Below are positions 52,081-61,309 of a stretch of 64,000 nucleotides of DNA, piece after piece; the stretch's first letter is position 1; every line of letters starts with the position of its first letter. The translations under genes were made by a program, and so were the position numbers. The stretch lies in assembly GCA_028065725.1 (NCBI GenBank), contig JAPTVL010000420.1:62001-126000 (forward strand). The letters are read 5' to 3'. Source of the DNA: Betaproteobacteria bacterium (lineage in GTDB: Bacteria; Pseudomonadota; Gammaproteobacteria; Burkholderiales; Rhodocyclaceae). The notes under the pieces were generated by a model. It saw only the letters and a list, made by a program, of their open reading frames with translations, had not been told where the DNA came from and did no database searches.

Positions 52081-53280
52081 ATGGCCGTCCTCAATCCCCG
52101 CCACGAAGAAGGCTTCTTCTACCTGCTGGCCGGCCTCGGCGGCCTGGTCTCGGCCATCGGCTTTGCCGCCGCGCTCTACATGGAGCATTCGGGCCATGTT
52201 GTGACCGGCATGAACAACCAGATCGTCTGGGGTCTGCCCCACGTCATTGCGATTTTCCTGATTGTTGCCGCCTCGGGCGTGCTCAACGTCGCCTCGATGG
52301 GCTCGGTGTTCGGCCGTGTGCTCTACAAGTCGCGCGCGCCGCTGTCCGGCCTGCTGGCGATCGCCATGCTCAGCGGCGGCCTGTTCGTCATCATGCTCGA
52401 CCTCGGCCGCGCCGACCGGCTGATCGTCGCCGCAACCCACTTCAACCCGACCTCGGTGTTCGGCTGGAACGTGATCCTCTACCCGGTGTTCTACGCCCTG
52501 GTCGGCGTCTATCTGTGGACCCTGATGGAACGGCGCATGAACCCCTGGTCCAAGGTGGCGGGTCTGGCGACCTTCATCTGGCGCGTGGTGCTGACCAGCG
52601 GCACCGGCTCCATCTTCGCCTTTCTGGTCGCGCGCCAGGCCTACGGCACGGCTTTGCTGGCGCCGATGTTCATCATCATGTCCTTCGCCTGGGGTCTCGC
52701 CGTGTTCCTCGTGGTGCAGACCACCATGTACGCGTGGAACAACATGCAGCTGCCGCCGCTGATCCTCAGGCGCATGAAGAACCTGCTGGCCACCTTCGTT
52801 GCCGCCACGCTGTACTTCACCTTCATGCTGCACCTGGTCAACGCCTATTTCGCCAAGAACATCGCCTTCGAGTATTTCATCCTGTTCAACAGCGAGTTCG
52901 CCAGCCAGTTCTGGGTCGGCCAGGTGCTGCTCGGCAGCCTGCTGCCGCTGGTCCTGCTGTTCAGCCCGGGCACCCGCGACAAGGTGCTGTGGGTCAATGT
53001 CGCGGCCCTGCTGGTGATCGTCGGCGCCTACTACCAGCTTTATGTCTTCATCATCGGCGGCCAGGCCTTCCCGCTCGACATCTTCCCCGGCTACGACGTC
53101 AAGAGCAGCTTCATGGACGGCGCCGTCGATCATTACAGTGCGAGCCTGCCGGAAGTCCTGCTCGCCGTCGGCGGGCTCGCCATCGCCTTCACCATGACCA
53201 CGATCGGCGTGCGCATCCTGCACTTCCTGCCGCAGGACGACCTCGCCGAGCTCGAAGCCGCCGGCAGCGTCACGGATTGA
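52081..53280 (+). CDS. dsrP: DsrP, NrfD-like membrane subunit
   Basis: A 399-residue integral membrane protein with about ten helices (HEEGFFYLLAGLGGLVSAIGFAAALYMEHS, GLLAIAMLSGGLFVIMLDLGRADRL). NrfD-type proteins interact with quinones, so DsrP couples DsrO to the quinone pool. It follows dsrO by 2 bases. Confidence 0.95.
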   Translation: MAVLNPRHEEGFFYLLAGLGGLVSAIGFAAALYMEHSGHVVTGMNNQIVWGLPHVIAIFLIVAASGVLNVASMGSVFGRVLYKSRAPLSGLLAIAMLSGGLFVIMLDLGRADRLIVAATHFNPTSVFGWNVILYPVFYALVGVYLWTLMERRMNPWSKVAGLATFIWRVVLTSGTGSIFAFLVARQAYGTALLAPMFIIMSFAWGLAVFLVVQTTMYAWNNMQLPPLILRRMKNLLATFVAATLYFTFMLHLVNAYFAKNIAFEYFILFNSEFASQFWVGQVLLGSLLPLVLLFSPGTRDKVLWVNVAALLVIVGAYYQLYVFIIGGQAFPLDIFPGYDVKSSFMDGAVDHYSASLPEVLLAVGGLAIAFTMTTIGVRILHFLPQDDLAELEAAGSVTD

Positions 53281-53302
53281 CCTGTCGCCCGGCGTGCGCG
53301 CC

Positions 53303-54724
53303 ATGCATCGCTTCCTGATCTCGGCCGCCCACAAATCCTCGGGCAAGACCACCGTCAGCATCGGCCTCGCCGCGGCGCTGAGTTCCGGCGCGCACGGCCT
53401 GCCGGCGCTTTCGGTACAGCCGTTCAAGAAGGGTCCCGACTACATCGACCCCTTGTGGCTGTCGGTCGCCGCCGGACGCCCCTGCTACAACCTGGATTTC
53501 TTCCTCTCGCCGGATGCCGAACTGCGCGACCAGTTCGCGCGCCAGGGCCATGACGCCGACGTCTGTCTGGTCGAGGGCAACAAGGGCCTCTACGACGGAC
53601 TCGACCTCGAAGGCTCCAACAGCAATGCCGCACTGGCGCGCCTGCTCGACCTGCCGGTGGTGCTGGTGCTCGACGCACGCGGCATGACGCGCGGCATCGC
53701 GCCGCTGATCCTCGGCTACCAGGCCTTCGACCGCAACATCCGCATCGCCGGCGTAATCCTCAACCGCCTCGGCGGCCGCCGCCACGAAGCCAAGCTGCGC
53801 GCCGTGATCGAGCACTACACGGATGTCCCGGTGATCGGCGCGGTGCAGGAAGATGCCGAGCTGGCCCTGGTCGAGCGCCACCTGGGCCTGATGCCGGTGA
53901 ACGAAACCGCCGAGGCCGAACGCCACATCGCCACCATCGGCCGGCGCATCGCCGACCAGGTCGACCTCGAACGCCTGCTGGCGATCAGCCATACCGAGCG
54001 CCCGCTGTCGCCGCCGCCACCGCGCCAGCTCAGCCGGGAAACCCCGGTGCGCATCGCCATCGCGCGCGATGCTGCCTTCGGCTTCTACTATGCCGACGAC
54101 CTCGACGCGCTGGCTGCCGCCGGCGCCGAGCCCGTGTACTTCGACACCCTCAAGGATGCCAGGCTGCCGCCCTGCGACGGCCTGCTGATCGGCGGCGGCT
54201 TCCCCGAGTGCTTCATCGACGGCCTGGAAGCCAATGCCGCCCTGCGTACCGACATCCGCCAGGCCATCGAAGGCGGCCTGCCGACCTATGCCGAATGCGG
54301 CGGCCTGATGTATCTCTCGCGCAGCATCGCGTGGCAGGGGCGGCGCGCCGACATGGTCGGCGTGATTCCCGGCGACATCAGCATGCACCCCAAGCCGGTC
54401 GGCCGCGGCTACGTGATCCTCGAAGCACAGCCCAGCCATCCCTGGCGCTCGACCGACCAAGCGCTCGGCGCCGCACCGCTGCACGCCCACGAATTCCACT
54501 ACTCGGACCTCTCCGACCTGCCGCCCGACACCCGTTACGCCTATGCGGTGCGCCGCGGCCACGGCATCGACGGCCGCCACGACGGCGTCCTGCTGCACCG
54601 CATGCTCGCCTCCTACACCCACCTGCGCGCCACCAGCGGCTGCGACTGGCCGGCGAAGTTCGTCCAGTACGTGCGCAAGGCCAAGAATATCGACATCAAG
54701 GAAGCCATCCCATGTTCACACTGA
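53303..54724 (+). CDS. dsrN: DsrN, cobyrinate a,c-diamide synthase-like amidase
   Basis: A 473-residue CobB/CbiA-type glutamine amidotransferase. The P-loop is AAHKSSGKTT (about 8-17), and the glutaminase cysteine lies in TYAECGGLMYLS. In dsr loci it is thought to amidate siroheme to siroamide for DsrAB. I use ATG at 53303 rather than the GTG nine bases earlier. It overlaps dsrR by 13 bases. Confidence 0.95.
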   Translation: MHRFLISAAHKSSGKTTVSIGLAAALSSGAHGLPALSVQPFKKGPDYIDPLWLSVAAGRPCYNLDFFLSPDAELRDQFARQGHDADVCLVEGNKGLYDGLDLEGSNSNAALARLLDLPVVLVLDARGMTRGIAPLILGYQAFDRNIRIAGVILNRLGGRRHEAKLRAVIEHYTDVPVIGAVQEDAELALVERHLGLMPVNETAEAERHIATIGRRIADQVDLERLLAISHTERPLSPPPPRQLSRETPVRIAIARDAAFGFYYADDLDALAAAGAEPVYFDTLKDARLPPCDGLLIGGGFPECFIDGLEANAALRTDIRQAIEGGLPTYAECGGLMYLSRSIAWQGRRADMVGVIPGDISMHPKPVGRGYVILEAQPSHPWRSTDQALGAAPLHAHEFHYSDLSDLPPDTRYAYAVRRGHGIDGRHDGVLLHRMLASYTHLRATSGCDWPAKFVQYVRKAKNIDIKEAIPCSH

Positions 54725-55059
54725 CCCCAAGCGCCGCCGAGCAGATCGCCCGCGCCGCCGCCGAACAAGCCGACAACAAGCCCGCAGCGCCCATGTTGCG
54801 CGTGGCCGCCAAATACGACGAGGAGGACGGCGAACTGGTCTATGGCATGGGCTTCGACGACGAGCGCGAGGACGACCTGGTCATCGACGGCGGCGGCATC
54901 ACGATCCTGATCTCGCCACGCAGCCAGCCCCTGCTGGAAAACACCACGCTGGACTTTACCGAAGTCCAGCCCGGCGAATTCCAGTTCATTTTCCGTGGCG
55001 GCTGCAGCAGTCCGACACCGAAAAGCGGCTGCGGAAGTTGCGGCGGCGGTTGTTCCTGA
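54712..55059 (+). CDS. dsrR: DsrR, IscA-like protein with a Cys-rich tail
   Basis: A 115-residue A-type scaffold-like protein (FTLTPSAAEQIARAAAEQ, then DDLVIDGGGITILISPRSQPLLENTTLDF). The first IscA cysteine is missing (AKYDEEDGELVYGMGF instead), as in known DsrR. Unlike A. vinosum DsrR, the C-terminus ends in a five-cysteine tail (GGCSSPTPKSGCGSCGGGCS). It might bind a metal or Fe-S cluster after all. It overlaps dsrN. Confidence 0.88.
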   Translation: MFTLTPSAAEQIARAAAEQADNKPAAPMLRVAAKYDEEDGELVYGMGFDDEREDDLVIDGGGITILISPRSQPLLENTTLDFTEVQPGEFQFIFRGGCSSPTPKSGCGSCGGGCS

Positions 55060-55100
55060 TCAAGTGGCAAGCCCAAAAGCTGCGCTAGCATTCCCCGTCC

Positions 55101-55868
55101 ATGAAACCACAACCTGCTCAACCCGGATGGGTTTACCTGGTGGGCGCCGGCCCCGGCGACCCCGAACTGCTGACCCTGAAGGCGGCACGCCTGATCGGCG
55201 AGGCCGACGTTCTGGTCTATGACAACCTGGTCTCCAGGGCCGTGCTTGACCTGGCCCGGGCCGACGCCGAGCGCATCTACGCCGGCAAGGAGCGCGGCAA
55301 CCACGCCATCCCCCAGGAACAGATCAACCAATTGCTGGTGCGCCTGGCGAAAACCGGCAAGCGCGTGGTGCGGCTCAAGGGCGGCGATCCCTACATCTTC
55401 GGCCGCGGCGGCGAGGAAGTCGAAACCCTGCACGCCGACGGCGTCAATTTCGAAGTCGTGCCCGGCATCACCGCGGCGGCCGGCGTCGGCTCCTATGCCG
55501 GCATCCCGCTGACCCACCGCAACCACGCCCAGGCCTGCGTCTTCGTCACCGGCCACCTCAAGGACGGCAGCATGAACCTGGACTGGCCAGGACTGGCCCG
55601 CCGGCGCCAGACCGTGGTGATCTATATGGGCCTGTCGGGCCTGTCCTACCTCTGCGAAAAACTCATGGAACACGGCCTGCCGGCGGACTGGCCGGCGGCC
55701 ATCGTGCAGCATGGCACCCAGCCCAGCCAGCGCACCGTGACCGGCACCCTGACCACCCTGCCCGAACTGGCCAAAGCCGCCAACCTGCGCGCGCCGACCC
55801 TGATCATCGTCGGCGAAGTGGTCACCCTGCGCGACAAGCTGCGCTGGTTCGCCGAAGGCGGGGACTGA
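55101..55868 (+). CDS. cobA: Uroporphyrinogen-III C-methyltransferase
   Basis: A 255-residue SAM-dependent enzyme that makes precorrin-2, the precursor of siroheme. [35 protein letters not shown] and [21 protein letters not shown] are the diagnostic motifs. It follows dsrR by 41 bases and supplies the siroheme cofactor of DsrAB. It lacks the CysG dehydrogenase/ferrochelatase domains, which must be encoded elsewhere. Confidence 0.96.
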   Translation: MKPQPAQPGWVYLVGAGPGDPELLTLKAARLIGEADVLVYDNLVSRAVLDLARADAERIYAGKERGNHAIPQEQINQLLVRLAKTGKRVVRLKGGDPYIFGRGGEEVETLHADGVNFEVVPGITAAAGVGSYAGIPLTHRNHAQACVFVTGHLKDGSMNLDWPGLARRRQTVVIYMGLSGLSYLCEKLMEHGLPADWPAAIVQHGTQPSQRTVTGTLTTLPELAKAANLRAPTLIIVGEVVTLRDKLRWFAEGGD

Positions 55869-55944
55869 AGCGCCGCCCCGCGGCAGGCTGTCAGAAGTCA
55901 GTGCTGATGAAGCCCCTGCGCAGCGGGGTACATATATTTGGCGA

Positions 55945-58521
55945 CTACCTGCTCGGCCTGACCCGCATCGCCTCGGTCAGGGAAATGTTCGGCCGGTGGA
56001 TATGAAAGCCCTGCGCCAGATCGATGCCCTGCAGGGCCACCTGCTCCAGCACTGCTTCGTCTTCGACGTACTCGGCCACGGTGCGGATGCCGAGATCCTT
56101 GCTCAGGGTGACGATGCTGCGCACCAGGGCACGATCCTTCTCGCTGTTCTTCATGCCAAGGATGAAGTCGCCCTCGATCTTGAGGAAATCGATCGGAAAG
56201 CGTTTGACGTAGTGGAAGGACGAAAAGCCGGAACCGAAATCGTCGATCGCCAGCTTGAAGCCTTCATTGCGCAAGGTACCGATGAAGCGCTCCAGCAGCA
56301 CCATGTTCTTGATCGTCTCGCGTTCGGTGATTTCGAACACCAGCCTGGTCGGGTCGATCCTGGACTGGCTGGCGATGCGCCGCGTCTGCTGCACGAAGTC
56401 GTTGAGCACCAGTGCGCGCGGCGACATGTTGATGAACAGGTAGCCGTCGTAGCCGGTTTCTTCCACCGCTTCCAGGGTTTTCTCCAGCTGGATGAAATCC
56501 AGCTTGTGCATCACCCCCATCTTCTCGGCGATGGCCACGTATTCCTCGGCGATGATGTAGCTGCCATCCTCCATGCGGATGCGCGACAGCACCTCGATCG
56601 CCTCGACCTGGCCGCTGAGCACATTGACGATGGGCTGGAAGAAAGGCACCACGCTGCGCTTCTCGACCGCATTCAGGATCAGCAGGCTCTTCTCGCCGAG
56701 GGTGCGGAAGACATCGATCACGTCCTGCGCATCGGGCACCACGACGCGATTCTTGCCCTCGGCCTTGGCGCGGTACATCATGTTGTCGGCGAACAGGAAC
56801 AGGTCCTTGGTCGCCACCGCGTGGTCCGGATAGGTCGCCATGCCGATCGAGACCGAGCCGGTAACCACGGTGCCGTCGGGCACCGTCATGGTCACCGCGG
56901 AAACCGATTCGATGATGCGCCGCGCCACGCTCTCGCCGGCCGTCAGGCCGGTCTCCGGCAGGATCGCGACGAACTCATCGCCACCATAGCGTGACAGCAG
57001 GTCGTCGTCGCGGATCGCCGCCTTGATGCCGCCGACCACCAGTTGCAGCATGGAATCGCCGATGCCGTGACCGTAGGAATCGTTGATCGACTTGAAGTTG
57101 TCGGCGTCGATCACCAGCAGCGTGAACTTCTTGCCGTGGCGCGCGGAGCGCAGCACCTCGTTCTCGATCAGTTCCCAGAACACGCGCTGGTTATAGACGT
57201 TGGTCAGCGGGTCGCGCGTCGCGTAGTACTCCAGATCCTTGGTGTACTTGTCGATCGCCTTGACCGAGCCGACCACGTTGATCAGCGTGGTGAGGATGCT
57301 CTCGACCACCAGCAGGCGCATCGGGTCGGTCTCGAACTGCGGCTGCATGCCGATGCCGACGATGCCGCCGATCTTGGGCGCATCGACCATCAGCGACTTG
57401 ATCTGCACGTCGATATCCTCCTCGCGTAGATCCGCTATGGTCCGCGCCATGTCGGCGATGTTGTGGCGGATGCGGATCGACAGCCCGGCCTCGAAGTGCT
57501 CGGCACGCCTGAGAATCTGCTGCAGGCAGTTCTCGAACACCAGCTTGGTGGATTCGGACGGCCTGGCGCGCCAGAAGATTTCCAGGTCGTAGGCCTCGTC
57601 GCTGATCTTGAACACCGAGAACATCACATAGGCCGGCACCACGCTGTCGATGTCGAGGATCAGGCGGCTGACGTAGGCGCGCCAGTCCTTGATCACCTCG
57701 GTGGTGAGGATGAATTTCTCCAGCAGGCGGATTTCGAATTCGAGCATGTCCTTGTCGACGGCGATCGCCCGGATGCGCTCGGTGAGCTGCCTGACTTCGT
57801 CGGCCACGATATCGAACTCGGCAAAGCCCAAATCGAGCTGCCGGCTCTGCAGCGCGCGCAGGTCCGAGATCCGGTTGACCGCCCGGATATCCCTGGCCAG
57901 CGTATCGATCGGACCTTCCAGGCGGCGCCGGATATAGAGCACCATCAGCAGGGTCACGATCAGCATCACCGGCACGATCGGGGCAAAGGCGTAGCTGAAG
58001 CGCTCCCGGTACGAAGCAATTGCCGCACTGACGTTCTGCTGCACGTCGATCACGCCCAACACGTCGCCGACGCCCGCATTGACATGGCACTTGAGGCAGA
58101 CATCCTGCGCGCGCAGGGGGTACACCACGCGGATCTGGTCACCGGCCTCGAAATGCTGGCGATTGCCCTCCTTGAGGGCACGCAGAATCTCGGCGTCCGG
58201 AGCTTTCTGTGCAATCTCGCCGAACAGGGCGCTGACCTTGGGCCCGCGGTAGATGTCGATCTGGCGCTGGGTGTTGTCGACCGATTTCTGGATGGCCCGC
58301 AGGTAGCCCTCCAGCTGCTGACGGTTCCAGCCCGTGCTCATCAACTCGAACATGGCGTTGAAAGTCAGCTCGGCAAACACCGTGGCGTCCTCGACGGCAT
58401 CATCGCGCACCGATCGATTGTAGATTCCCGAAACCACGAAAAGCGTGGTGAGGAATATTGCAATCGAGAAAACCGCGCCGGCGACAAGCAGTAGTCCCCG
58501 GATGCTGCGGGTTGGATTCAT
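55945..58521 (-). CDS. Membrane sensor with periplasmic heme-c-type domain, GGDEF and EAL domains
   Basis: An 858-residue c-di-GMP protein. A membrane helix (about 9-31) is followed by a periplasmic DUF3365/Tll0287-like domain containing CLKCH (142-146), a c-type heme attachment site, and a second membrane helix (about 178-200). Then come a linker region, a GGDEF domain with an intact RDDD inhibitory site five residues before GGDEF, and an EAL domain in which the signature reads EVL (IEVLSR) but NMSP, DDFGSG and other catalytic residues remain. It may sense redox or gas ligands. It is convergent with cobA. Confidence 0.92.
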   Translation of the reverse strand: MNPTRSIRGLLLVAGAVFSIAIFLTTLFVVSGIYNRSVRDDAVEDATVFAELTFNAMFELMSTGWNRQQLEGYLRAIQKSVDNTQRQIDIYRGPKVSALFGEIAQKAPDAEILRALKEGNRQHFEAGDQIRVVYPLRAQDVCLKCHVNAGVGDVLGVIDVQQNVSAAIASYRERFSYAFAPIVPVMLIVTLLMVLYIRRRLEGPIDTLARDIRAVNRISDLRALQSRQLDLGFAEFDIVADEVRQLTERIRAIAVDKDMLEFEIRLLEKFILTTEVIKDWRAYVSRLILDIDSVVPAYVMFSVFKISDEAYDLEIFWRARPSESTKLVFENCLQQILRRAEHFEAGLSIRIRHNIADMARTIADLREEDIDVQIKSLMVDAPKIGGIVGIGMQPQFETDPMRLLVVESILTTLINVVGSVKAIDKYTKDLEYYATRDPLTNVYNQRVFWELIENEVLRSARHGKKFTLLVIDADNFKSINDSYGHGIGDSMLQLVVGGIKAAIRDDDLLSRYGGDEFVAILPETGLTAGESVARRIIESVSAVTMTVPDGTVVTGSVSIGMATYPDHAVATKDLFLFADNMMYRAKAEGKNRVVVPDAQDVIDVFRTLGEKSLLILNAVEKRSVVPFFQPIVNVLSGQVEAIEVLSRIRMEDGSYIIAEEYVAIAEKMGVMHKLDFIQLEKTLEAVEETGYDGYLFINMSPRALVLNDFVQQTRRIASQSRIDPTRLVFEITERETIKNMVLLERFIGTLRNEGFKLAIDDFGSGFSSFHYVKRFPIDFLKIEGDFILGMKNSEKDRALVRSIVTLSKDLGIRTVAEYVEDEAVLEQVALQGIDLAQGFHIHRPNISLTEAMRVRPSR

Positions 58522-58760
58522 GCTTGATTTCACGACAAAAAGATGAGGACGATAGCTCACTCAAGGCAATAAAGGCAGAACCAAAAGCAATTTTCGTGCA
58601 AAAACCGGCCTCGATTCGCCTTGCGGGCGTGCCCCACATGCATCCCGACACATGCGCTCGGGCGCCCCGCACGGCCGCCAGCGCCGAAGTCGGCGCGAAA
58701 CCCGTCGCTTTGATTGCGACGGAGACGCCGCCGGACGCGGGCGCTGGTAATATCACCGTC

Positions 58761-59162
58761 ATGATGAACTGGACACCCGACCTGAGCACCGGCGTGCCAA
58801 AACTCGACGAGCAGCACAAGGAGATTTTCGAGTGGCTCGCCGAACTGCAAAGCGCCACGGCCGACGAGCGAACCTTGTTCGGGGTCTACGTCATCACCCG
58901 CTTGAAGCACTACATGCGCGAGCACTTCGCCACCGAAGAGGCGCTGATGAAAACCGCCGGCTATCCCGGTCTGGCCCAGCACATGGCGAAGCACGCCGAA
59001 TTCAGGGCCAAGCTCGAAGAACTCCAGTTGAAGTCTATCGCCGAGGACATTTCGGAAGATACCGTGAACTTTCTCACCGAGTGGCTGACCCATCACATCG
59101 TCGAGACCGACATGGCATATGTGCCCTATCTCGACCGGCTGGCGACTGGTGCAGAAAATTAG
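58761..59162 (+). CDS. Bacteriohemerythrin
   Basis: A 133-residue diiron O2-binding protein. Iron ligands: LDEQHKEIFEWL, RLKHYMREHFATEE, HMAKHAEF and WLTHHIVETD. The ATG at 58761 follows a poor ribosome binding site; the frame is open upstream but does not look coding. It diverges from the heme-c/GGDEF/EAL gene, 239 bases away; the pair may share oxygen-related regulation. Confidence 0.93.
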   Translation: MMNWTPDLSTGVPKLDEQHKEIFEWLAELQSATADERTLFGVYVITRLKHYMREHFATEEALMKTAGYPGLAQHMAKHAEFRAKLEELQLKSIAEDISEDTVNFLTEWLTHHIVETDMAYVPYLDRLATGAEN

Positions 59163-59204
59163 TCCTGCGTTGTGCGCACGCCACCACCGGTCTATGATGA
59201 CGCC

Positions 59205-59639
59205 ATGAAACGACTGCGCTCCATTGGAGTCTTGGTGTCGCTCTCCGCGGCGACGGTCGCCTTTGGCCAGCCCACGGCAGCGACCTTCACCACGACGGGA
59301 TTCGACTGCTGGATCGGATCCAACGGCCCGTCGTTGCAGACGCGGTTCATTCGCTGCATGACGGATCGCGACCTGCCTCATGCCGAACTCAGCAACACCC
59401 AGACCGAAGAAGCAATGCACCTGTTGCATCAGGAATTTCACGGCAAGTCGGGTGCCGCTGCGGAAATCATGTTCAAGGCGAACTTAGAGCTGATAAGGAT
59501 GTCGCCCTCGGTGTGGAACATCCGCATCTTCTCCTACCCGTCCGACTGGTCCTGGCAGGAAGGAACTCCGGAACGACTGGTGCGGGCGGTGCTTTGCCCC
59601 AGCGAGGGCAACTGCACGGTAATGATCCGCAAAGACTAG
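59205..59639 (+). CDS. Small exported hypothetical protein
   Basis: A 144-residue protein with a signal peptide (MKRLRSIGVLVSLSAATVAFG). The mature part has four cysteines (FDCWIG, FIRCMTD, AVLCPSEGNC) likely to form disulfides. I recognise no family. It ends over the 3' end of the convergent reductase gene by four bases. Confidence 0.7.
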   Translation: MKRLRSIGVLVSLSAATVAFGQPTAATFTTTGFDCWIGSNGPSLQTRFIRCMTDRDLPHAELSNTQTEEAMHLLHQEFHGKSGAAAEIMFKANLELIRMSPSVWNIRIFSYPSDWSWQEGTPERLVRAVLCPSEGNCTVMIRKD

Positions 59640-60493
59640 TACAGGAGTTCGCTCCAGCGTCCGCTGGAGCGCAATCTGGCGTGCAAGGAGGTCCAGTCCC
59701 GCGCCGAACCGGCCAGTTCGACCATGGCCTTGTCGACTGCGGCGAGCATGTTTCCGGTGCCGGCGACGAACACCCGGGTCTCCGGCCGCTGCAGCATCTC
59801 CCAGACTTCAGCCGCGTTCTGCTCCAGCGCCGCGTCCAGTGTCGCCGGCGCATCGAAAGCCGGGCGCGGGCTGACGGCCTGGAAGGCCTTGAAGGTCGGC
59901 TGGTCGAAGTAGTTGGCGAGGTCGTTGTTCTCGTCGTTCATGTAGAGCATTTCGAGCGGGCTTCTGGCGCCGTAGAACAGCCGTACCTTGCCTTTCCAGC
60001 CGCCGATCTTTTCGTAGATCTGGCGGATCAGGGTGCGGAACGGCGCGATGCCGGTGCCCATGCCGAGCATCAGTATGTCGGCGCTCTTGTCCTCCGGAAT
60101 CACGAAGGGATATCCCACCGGACCGGCGAAAGTCAGCGTGGCATCGGGCCGCAGGTCGCACAGGTAGTTCGAAGCGATGCCCTGGTATCGCTCGCCGTTG
60201 AAGTCGTCGATGTAGGAGCAACGGCGCACGCAGATGGCGAACTCGGTGCCGTCCTTGCGCCGTTCGAGGTCCATGATCGAGTAGAGGCGCGTGTGCCAGG
60301 GATTGCCGAACTGACCCGGCGCCATGACGCGGATGCAGTTGCCCGCCGCGGCATCGAAGGACAGGTCGCCGGTGCGGAATACCAGGTGCCGCACCTCGTC
60401 GCGCGACGCGGCCGGCGTGATGCGCCGCGACCCGGTCAGGACCGCGGTATAGGTTTTGGCAGGAGGTGGCGAGGGTGGCGTGGCTATCTGCAT
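59636..60493 (-). CDS. Ferredoxin-NADP reductase-like flavoprotein
   Basis: A 285-residue FNR-fold reductase. FAD-binding RLYSIMDLE, NADP-binding GMGTGIAPFRTLIRQIY and VFVAGTGNMLAAVDKAM are seen. ATG at 60493 is chosen because GGAG precedes it; the ORF is open further but non-homologous. It lies 22 bases downstream of the nqrM-like gene on the same strand, so it belongs to the rnf operon and could exchange electrons between ferredoxin and NADP. Confidence 0.88.
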   Translation of the reverse strand: MQIATPPSPPPAKTYTAVLTGSRRITPAASRDEVRHLVFRTGDLSFDAAAGNCIRVMAPGQFGNPWHTRLYSIMDLERRKDGTEFAICVRRCSYIDDFNGERYQGIASNYLCDLRPDATLTFAGPVGYPFVIPEDKSADILMLGMGTGIAPFRTLIRQIYEKIGGWKGKVRLFYGARSPLEMLYMNDENNDLANYFDQPTFKAFQAVSPRPAFDAPATLDAALEQNAAEVWEMLQRPETRVFVAGTGNMLAAVDKAMVELAGSARDWTSLHARLRSSGRWSELLY

Positions 60494-60515
60494 GGCATTG
60501 GCTCCGAAAAAGTGA

Positions 60516-60731
60516 TCAGCGTTGGGCAGCGGTACCCGGCACGGCACGATCGTCAGCGCAGACGGCATCGCTGCAGCCGCTGCCCGCCGTGCAGCAACCG
60601 CACTTGCCGGGATCGCGGAAAGGCCCCAGCTGCGGGTTTCTCGCGGCAAAGCGACGATAGATGCGGTCGATCAGGATCCCGCCCAGGGCAAGGCTGAAGA
60701 TGACGGCGAAGGTGATCAGGTAAAGGCCCAT
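60516..60731 (-). CDS. NqrM-like small Cys-rich membrane protein in rnf operon
   Basis: A 71-residue protein with one N-terminal helix (LYLITFAVIFSLALGGILI) and a cysteine cluster (KCGCCTAGSGCSDAVC). The layout matches NqrM (DUF539), a maturation factor that inserts iron at the NqrD/NqrE interface of Na+-NQR. RnfA and RnfE are homologues of NqrE and NqrD with the same cysteine site, so it likely does the same for Rnf. It overlaps rnfA by one base (TGATG). Confidence 0.75.
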   Translation of the reverse strand: MGLYLITFAVIFSLALGGILIDRIYRRFAARNPQLGPFRDPGKCGCCTAGSGCSDAVCADDRAVPGTAAQR

Positions 60732-61309
60732 CAGCCGCCCAGTCCGGCGAAGCCCATGAAGGACAGCGACAGGATGCCGGCCAGCATCAGCGACAGCGCG
60801 GTGCCCTGCGCCAGGTCGGGCACGTTGGACAGCGTCAGACGCTCGCGCACGCTGGCCATCAGCACCAGTGCCAGGGTGAAGCCGGCGCCGCCACCGAAGC
60901 TGAACATCATCGACTGCACGAAGTCGTATTCGCGTGCGGTCTGGAACAGCGCGACGCCGAGCACGGCGCAGTTGGTGGTGATCAGCGGCAGGTAGATGCC
61001 CAGCGCGCGGAACAGCGCCGGGCTGTATTTCTTGAGCACCATCTCGACCAGCTGCACCGCCGAGGCGATGATCACGATGTAGGAGATCAGGCGCAGGAAT
61101 TCGAGGTGGAAGGCGGTCAGCAGGAGGTTCAGGCCGTAGGCGCAGAGCGAAGCCACCAGCATCACGAAGGTGGTCGCCACGCCCATCGGGAAGGCCGTGT
61201 CGAGCTTGCCCGAAACGCCGAGGAAGGGGCACAGGCCAAGGAACATCGCCAGCACGAAGTTGTTGGCCAGCAGCGCATTGACGAATATCTGGAAGGCGGA
61301 TTCAGACAT
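60731..61309 (-). CDS. rnfA: Rnf electron transport complex subunit A
   Basis: A 192-residue membrane protein with six helices, and the Cys of FLGLCPFLGVSGK and TTNCAVLGVAL expected to ligate iron at the RnfA/RnfE interface. It overlaps rnfE by eight bases. Confidence 0.97.
   Translation of the reverse strand: MSESAFQIFVNALLANNFVLAMFLGLCPFLGVSGKLDTAFPMGVATTFVMLVASLCAYGLNLLLTAFHLEFLRLISYIVIIASAVQLVEMVLKKYSPALFRALGIYLPLITTNCAVLGVALFQTAREYDFVQSMMFSFGGGAGFTLALVLMASVRERLTLSNVPDLAQGTALSLMLAGILSLSFMGFAGLGG

Noticed and set aside
55869..55944. CCCC-TGCGCAGC-GGGG as a terminator after the siroheme methyltransferase gene
   Set aside because: The stem is only four sure pairs and no T run follows on either strand, so it is too weak to annotate.
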